This document shows positions 5,074 through 8,573 of a DNA stretch of 8,573 nucleotides, one piece after another; the first letter of the stretch is position 1; every line of letters starts with the position of its first letter. The notes below the pieces were generated by a model. The model was not told the DNA's origin and searched no databases. It saw only the letters and a list, made by a program, of their open reading frames with translations. This DNA comes from an uncultured beta proteobacterium (GTDB taxonomy: Bacteria > Pseudomonadota > Gammaproteobacteria > Burkholderiales > Burkholderiaceae). The DNA is taken from positions 1-8,573 of the forward strand of contig CAIYZI010000186.1 of NCBI GenBank assembly GCA_903930665.1, read 5' to 3'. A program made the position numbers and the translations under genes.

Positions 5074-6462
5074 CTAAGCAAGGGGCTTTAAGTCAGACTC
5101 AATAATCGCTTTAATATTGCCTGAATTTACAGCGTCAACCAAGGATTGATAGTCCTTGGAATTTTGTTCTGCATATTGCAGAGCAAACTGACTAACTGCC
5201 TCATCAAATACATCGGACTTTCCTAGGTAACCGGAAATCATTGCTGCGTTACCAGACTTTGCATGTGACCGGGCTAAAGCTTGTCCACAAAACTTGGCAT
5301 AGCGTTTTAATTTCAAGGGCATTATTTCTTCAAAGGAAATAGAGACTTTCATATCTCTTAATTGCCGAACGAAGAAGTCCCTGCCATTACGACCTCTAAC
5401 CCATCCCAAGAAAATGTCAGATGAGGATTGTGTCAAGCGCTGCCCAATAACTACTCTTTGTCCATGTTTTTCATATTCACTTTTTCCAGCGTAAGGCTCT
5501 AGAACTGAAGGCCGCGCTTCTTTTATTTGAAGTAACAAAGGCTCATCATCGGGAGTCATAAATAAACCGACAAAACAGCGTGTCCCTACACTTCCTATTC
5601 CCACCACTTTCACGGCGATATCTTTTAATTGGTAACGATCAAATAAAACCCTTCGATCATCTGGCAATGAAAGACGATAGTCTTCCAAGGCTTCCGCCGT
5701 AATACCATCGATATCTTTATTATTTAAATGATAGATCAGTGGCGGCTGGTCTATTAATCGCTTCTTTCCATCAACTTCAGTGGTAATTTTGGGAAATAAA
5801 TACTCTGCTACTCTGCCTTGGGCTTTTTTAATAATTCCCTCTCGATAAAGTCTTGCTTTTTTATCAGGCGCATCCTTAGCAAATTTCGTCAAATCCATTT
5901 GCTCGTACCAAACATCTAATGGACTCATTTTTGAATATTTCCGAAGATTCTCTCGATATGCCTGCACGCAGACTTTAGAGACCATCTTTGCATCCTTATT
6001 ATTAAAGTCATTATCTTGAGCAGCCACCGCAAAACTCACTGCTAGGCGCTTAATATCCCACTCCCAAGGAGCTGGCAAGGTCTCATCAAAATCATTGATA
6101 TCGAATACTAATTTACGCTCTGGCGTTGCAAAGGCGCCAAAATTGAGCAAATGACAATCCCCGCATGCTTGAACATAAATTCCACTATTTGGCGTTCTAG
6201 ATAGATCGTCAGCCATCAGTGCAGCCGAACCTCGAAGAAAGGTAAATGGGCTCGCTAACATGCGTCCATAACGAATAGGAATGAGCTCGGAAAGCCGATC
6301 CATATTGGATTTCTCAAGTATCGCGTTTGAACTGAAATGACTAGGTCTAGCCTTAATGAATTCATGCTCTTGAAGCGGATATGTCTTACGCAATGCTTTG
6401 CCCATTGTTAGGCTTGCCGCCCGCTTTAAAAGTGGGTCAGTTGTCTGTATGGATTTACTCAT
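5074..6462 (-). CDS. DUF2252 family protein, kinase-like motifs
   Basis: The 462-residue protein matches the DUF2252 family (COG4320-type), with no established function that I know of. The family core is plain: MLASPFTFLRGSA (68-80), then CGDCHLLNFGAF (100-111), then FDINDFDETLPAPWEWDIKRLA (120-141). The GDxHxxN and DFD-then-WD pattern resembles the catalytic loop, metal-binding Asp and following helix of aminoglycoside-phosphotransferase-type kinases. Further on, VVGIGSVGTR (286-295), LLLQIKEA (309-316, K314) and ALARSHAKSG (395-404) resemble the glycine-rich loop, the ATP-binding lysine and the helix that normally precedes the catalytic loop. The order is therefore permuted. There is no signal peptide or membrane segment, so it is probably cytosolic. 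A weak GAGA Shine-Dalgarno lies 8 bases before the ATG. It lies downstream of kgtP on the same strand but behind that gene's terminator, so it is probably expressed separately. Confidence 0.88.
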   Translation of the reverse strand: MSKSIQTTDPLLKRAASLTMGKALRKTYPLQEHEFIKARPSHFSSNAILEKSNMDRLSELIPIRYGRMLASPFTFLRGSAALMADDLSRTPNSGIYVQACGDCHLLNFGAFATPERKLVFDINDFDETLPAPWEWDIKRLAVSFAVAAQDNDFNNKDAKMVSKVCVQAYRENLRKYSKMSPLDVWYEQMDLTKFAKDAPDKKARLYREGIIKKAQGRVAEYLFPKITTEVDGKKRLIDQPPLIYHLNNKDIDGITAEALEDYRLSLPDDRRVLFDRYQLKDIAVKVVGIGSVGTRCFVGLFMTPDDEPLLLQIKEARPSVLEPYAGKSEYEKHGQRVVIGQRLTQSSSDIFLGWVRGRNGRDFFVRQLRDMKVSISFEEIMPLKLKRYAKFCGQALARSHAKSGNAAMISGYLGKSDVFDEAVSQFALQYAEQNSKDYQSLVDAVNSGNIKAIIESDLKPLA

Positions 6463-6497
6463 CTTTTTATTCTCACACTTATTGAGACATTAAAACG

Positions 6498-6522
6498 AAA
6501 AAAACCACCCGAGAGTGGTTTT
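6498..6522 (-). terminator. Rho-independent terminator of kgtP
   Basis: Read on the minus strand, AAAACCAC (6522-6515), a 6-base loop and GTGGTTTT (6508-6501) form an 8-bp stem. It runs straight into seven consecutive T residues (6504-6498). It starts 15 bases after the kgtP stop. This is a textbook intrinsic terminator on the minus strand; the A-rich left arm also gives some symmetry for the other strand. The DUF2252 ATG is only 35 bases beyond the T-run. Confidence 0.88.
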
Positions 6523-6537
6523 AGTTCGTAAAAAAAC

Positions 6538-7818
6538 TCAATGATCGTTTAGCAAGTATGGTGGCTTCTTAGGAAGTCGGAAGCTCACTACAAAAGCAAT
6601 TACTAGCATCGCTGTGACATACCAATAAAACATTGACTCATAACCCTCAGCTTTAAAACTAAGCGCTACAAATTCTGCAGACCCACCAAAAATTGCATTG
6701 GCAATCGCATAAGATAGGCCTACGCCCAATGCCCTTACTTCAACAGGGAACATTTCTGCTTTAACAATACCTGCAATTGAAGTATAAAAACTAACAATCG
6801 CCAAGGCAAAAACAATAATCGCAAAAGCCAACCAAGAATCAGTAACCCCCTGTAAAAGCATCATGATGGGAACCGTACAAATAGCTCCTAAACCGCCAAA
6901 TAACAACATGTTATTCCTACGGCCAATACGATCAGATAATGCACCAAAGACTGGCTGCATCAACATATAGACCAATAAACATCCTGTCATCACTCCGCTA
7001 GCGGTTTTAATCGACATATGGGCAGAATTCACTAAGTACTTTTGCATATACGTAGTAAACGTGTAGAAACTTAATGATCCACCTGCGGTATAGCCTAAAA
7101 CTGTGAAAAAGGCTTTCTTGTGGTCACGAAACAATGCCTTAATACTGCCAGCATCTTTATGTTCGCTTGCCAAATTAGCAGCGGTCTCTGTAAGTGTTTT
7201 ACGCAGCATGAGCGCAATGACCGCAGCCAATGCACCCACTACAAATGGGATACGCCATCCCCAATCTTTTAACTGACTTTCATCCAAAAACTGCTGGAGG
7301 ATGAGAATCACCAAAACCGCTAATAACTGACCGCCAATCAATGTGACGTACTGAAAGGATGAGTAAAAACCTCTCTGACCTTTCATGGCAATTTCGCTCA
7401 TGTATGTAGCGGTTGTTCCATACTCGCCGCCAACAGAAAGTCCCTGGAAGAGTCTGGCCAATAAAAGGAGGGCTGGCGCCCAAATTCCAATACTGTCATA
7501 ACCCGGCAAACAAGCGATGACTAAAGATCCACCGCACATCATCATTACAGAAATCACTAAAGATTTTTTTCTTCCATGACGATCAGCAATTCGCCCAAAT
7601 AACCAACCACCAATAGGCCGCATTAAGAACCCTGCTGCAAAAACACCAGCAGTACTTAATAACTGAACCGTGGGATCGGCCTTAGGAAAAAATATATGTG
7701 CAAAATAAATCGCACAAAAGGCGTAAATATAAAAATCAAACCACTCCACAAGATTGCCGGATGATGCGGCAAAGATTGCAAAGATTCTTTTGCGTTTTTC
7801 GCTTGCTGTATATGTCAT
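6538..7818 (-). CDS. kgtP: Alpha-ketoglutarate permease (MFS, MHS family)
   Basis: The 426-residue inner-membrane protein imports 2-oxoglutarate (or a closely related dicarboxylate) by proton symport. It resembles E. coli KgtP (432 residues) along its full length. Shared stretches include SSGNLVEWFDFY (19-30), AGVFAAGFLMRPIGGWLFGR (57-76), SVGGEYGT-ATYMSE (128-142), SFYTFTTYMQKYLVN (250-264) and NAIFGGSAEFVAL. MFS motif A is intact after TM2 (GRIADRHGRKK, 75-85), with a second copy in the other half (GALSDRIGRR, 292-301). Twelve hydrophobic segments and a charged central loop (about 206-236) are as expected. The start ATG has AAGAGA 5 bases upstream. The 100 bases separating it from the HIT gene are AT-rich and could hold a promoter, but I see no clear boxes. 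A strong terminator follows. Specificity for 2-oxoglutarate is inferred from similarity; MHS relatives also carry proline/betaine, citrate and shikimate. Confidence 0.93.
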   Translation of the reverse strand: MTYTASEKRKRIFAIFAASSGNLVEWFDFYIYAFCAIYFAHIFFPKADPTVQLLSTAGVFAAGFLMRPIGGWLFGRIADRHGRKKSLVISVMMMCGGSLVIACLPGYDSIGIWAPALLLLARLFQGLSVGGEYGTTATYMSEIAMKGQRGFYSSFQYVTLIGGQLLAVLVILILQQFLDESQLKDWGWRIPFVVGALAAVIALMLRKTLTETAANLASEHKDAGSIKALFRDHKKAFFTVLGYTAGGSLSFYTFTTYMQKYLVNSAHMSIKTASGVMTGCLLVYMLMQPVFGALSDRIGRRNNMLLFGGLGAICTVPIMMLLQGVTDSWLAFAIIVFALAIVSFYTSIAGIVKAEMFPVEVRALGVGLSYAIANAIFGGSAEFVALSFKAEGYESMFYWYVTAMLVIAFVVSFRLPKKPPYLLNDH

Positions 7819-7918
7819 AAATGTCTCTTAATGTAATTTTTGTTAAGCCTAAATCAAATAATAATCAATTTATTCAATCTCAGAGGCATTTAACTACCCA
7901 CCAGAAAATTTTAAGCAC

Positions 7919-8359
7919 TCATGATAGCGCTGCAATTGCCGATTTAATGGCGGCAGGCAGATCAAGAGTTTTTAGCCTTCGCTCTTCTAAGGCCGATCCC
8001 AAAGTTTGCTGAGTTCTGGCGGACCATACTGATCCCGGGAAAAAAGCATCATCCTTGTAGCGGGGGATCACATGCCAATGAATATGAGGCACTTGATTGC
8101 CCAAAGCAGCCAAATTAACTTTATCTGGATGCATCACATGACGCACAGCTTCTTCAACCGCATTCACCAAGTTCATCAGCAGCTCTCGCTCACCATAAGT
8201 AAGATCTGATAGCTCTCTGACATGATGATTCCAAATTACCCTACAAAATCCAGGCAAATCGGGGTCATTAACCAAAATAACGCGGCAATCGTCTCCACGC
8301 CAAATAAGGGTACCCTCTTCGGGCTTAAGCTCATCTTTACAAAGAATGCAGTTTGACAT
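7919..8359 (-). CDS. HIT (histidine triad) family protein
   Basis: The 146-residue cytosolic protein carries the histidine triad PHIHWHVIPR, with H92-x-H94-x-H96 followed by two hydrophobic residues. This is the active site of HIT nucleotide hydrolases and transferases, which act on nucleoside phosphoramidates or dinucleotides. An N-terminal C4-x2-C7 together with H45 or H46 and H92 could bind zinc, as in some HIT proteins. NLAALGNQVPHIHWHV fits the common form of the family. Length is normal. The ATG has no recognisable Shine-Dalgarno and lies 20 bases after a terminator stem belonging to the upstream gene, so its own promoter must be very close or overlap that hairpin. The substrate cannot be told from sequence. 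It is on the same strand as kgtP with a 100-base gap, so cotranscription is possible but not certain. Confidence 0.92.
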   Translation of the reverse strand: MSNCILCKDELKPEEGTLIWRGDDCRVILVNDPDLPGFCRVIWNHHVRELSDLTYGERELLMNLVNAVEEAVRHVMHPDKVNLAALGNQVPHIHWHVIPRYKDDAFFPGSVWSARTQQTLGSALEERRLKTLDLPAAIKSAIAALS

Positions 8360-8379
8360 TCGATAAATGTATACGAAAA

Positions 8380-8418
8380 CGGCATCTAAGTCACCCTTGT
8401 GGGGTAATTTAGATGCCG
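8380..8418 (-). terminator. Terminator of the right-edge gene
   Basis: A perfect 10-bp outer stem, CGGCATCTAA (8380-8389) and TTAGATGCCG (8409-8418), contains a small inner stem (ACCC/GGGT, 8393-8396 with 8402-8405). On the minus strand the stem is followed by TTTTCGT. It lies 29 bases after the stop of the partial gene at the right edge, which fits an intrinsic terminator for that gene. Confidence 0.7.
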
Positions 8419-8447
8419 CGTTGATACAAACTACTTAGGGATTCGAT

Positions 8448-8573
8448 TTAGTGGAACTGCTCTTCCTCTATTCGGTTTTCATTTTCAGGATTACGACCAA
8501 ATTTTTGAAGAAAAATTGGGACTACTTTTAAATATAATGAATAATGAATTTGTGCGATGGTCAGGCAAGTTTC
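8448..8573 (-). CDS. Unidentified gene, 3' end only
   Basis: The minus-strand frame is open from the right edge to a TAA at 8450-8448, giving the last 41 residues of a protein. The visible part has a hydrophobic stretch (SLYLKVVPIFLQKFG) followed by a charged acidic tail with the segment ENENRIEEEQFH. The stop is followed at a suitable distance by a hairpin with a T-run, which supports this being a true gene end. I do not recognise the family. The tail contains no motif that allows a function to be assigned. Confidence 0.6.
   Translation of the reverse strand, partial: ETCLTIAQIHYSLYLKVVPIFLQKFGRNPENENRIEEEQFH

Noticed and set aside
7821..8012. Plus-strand open frame of 63 codons opposite the HIT gene 3' end
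   Set aside because: It overlaps the antisense of the HIT coding sequence and has no recognisable Shine-Dalgarno or domain.
1..8573. CRISPR arrays, tRNA or rRNA genes, transposases, phage or toxin-antitoxin genes
   Set aside because: Looked for on both strands; no regularly spaced repeats, cloverleaf sequences or mobile-element proteins were found.

Overview
The window reads as an ordinary chromosomal segment of a betaproteobacterium in the order Burkholderiales. The evidence is a short RsxB/RnfB-type ferredoxin overlapping nth, followed by a DUF1841 gene, with an intracellular PHB depolymerase beside them. The base composition looks moderate to low in G+C for that order, and intergenic regions are AT-rich. 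A small-genome freshwater genus such as Polynucleobacter fits best, but the genus is an inference.

Left block, plus strand (1-2371): the 3' part of an intracellular polyhydroxybutyrate depolymerase (phaZ), a hairpin terminator, then a tightly overlapping cluster rsxB - nth - DUF1841. The first two overlap by 4 bases (ATGA). The DUF1841 frame starts at a GTG inside the end of nth, with a good Shine-Dalgarno. RsxB and endonuclease III are both 4Fe-4S proteins, and the other Rnf/Rsx membrane subunits are absent here.

Centre (2372-5073): a 676-residue exported autotransporter-like protein (2627-4657). It has a Ser/Thr/Gly-rich passenger holding two divergent copies of one module, a helical linker and a C-terminal outer-membrane beta-barrel. 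It is flanked by 255 and 416 bases without convincing genes, so it looks like a lineage-specific insert between conserved blocks. The right-hand gap holds a possible decayed small secreted-protein gene and a 15-bp hairpin.

Right block, minus strand, read from right to left (8573-5074): the 3' end of an unidentified gene, a terminator, a HIT-family nucleotide-binding protein, a clear alpha-ketoglutarate permease (kgtP) with a strong terminator, and a DUF2252 protein. The DUF2252 protein shows kinase-like motifs in circularly permuted order (catalytic loop first, glycine-rich loop and lysine second). This is the most interesting molecular observation in the window.

Functionally the window mixes storage-carbon mobilisation (phaZ), organic-acid uptake (kgtP), base-excision repair (nth) and electron transfer (rsxB) with three poorly understood proteins (DUF1841, DUF2252, the autotransporter). 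I see no CRISPR array, tRNA, rRNA, transposase, phage gene or obvious defence system.
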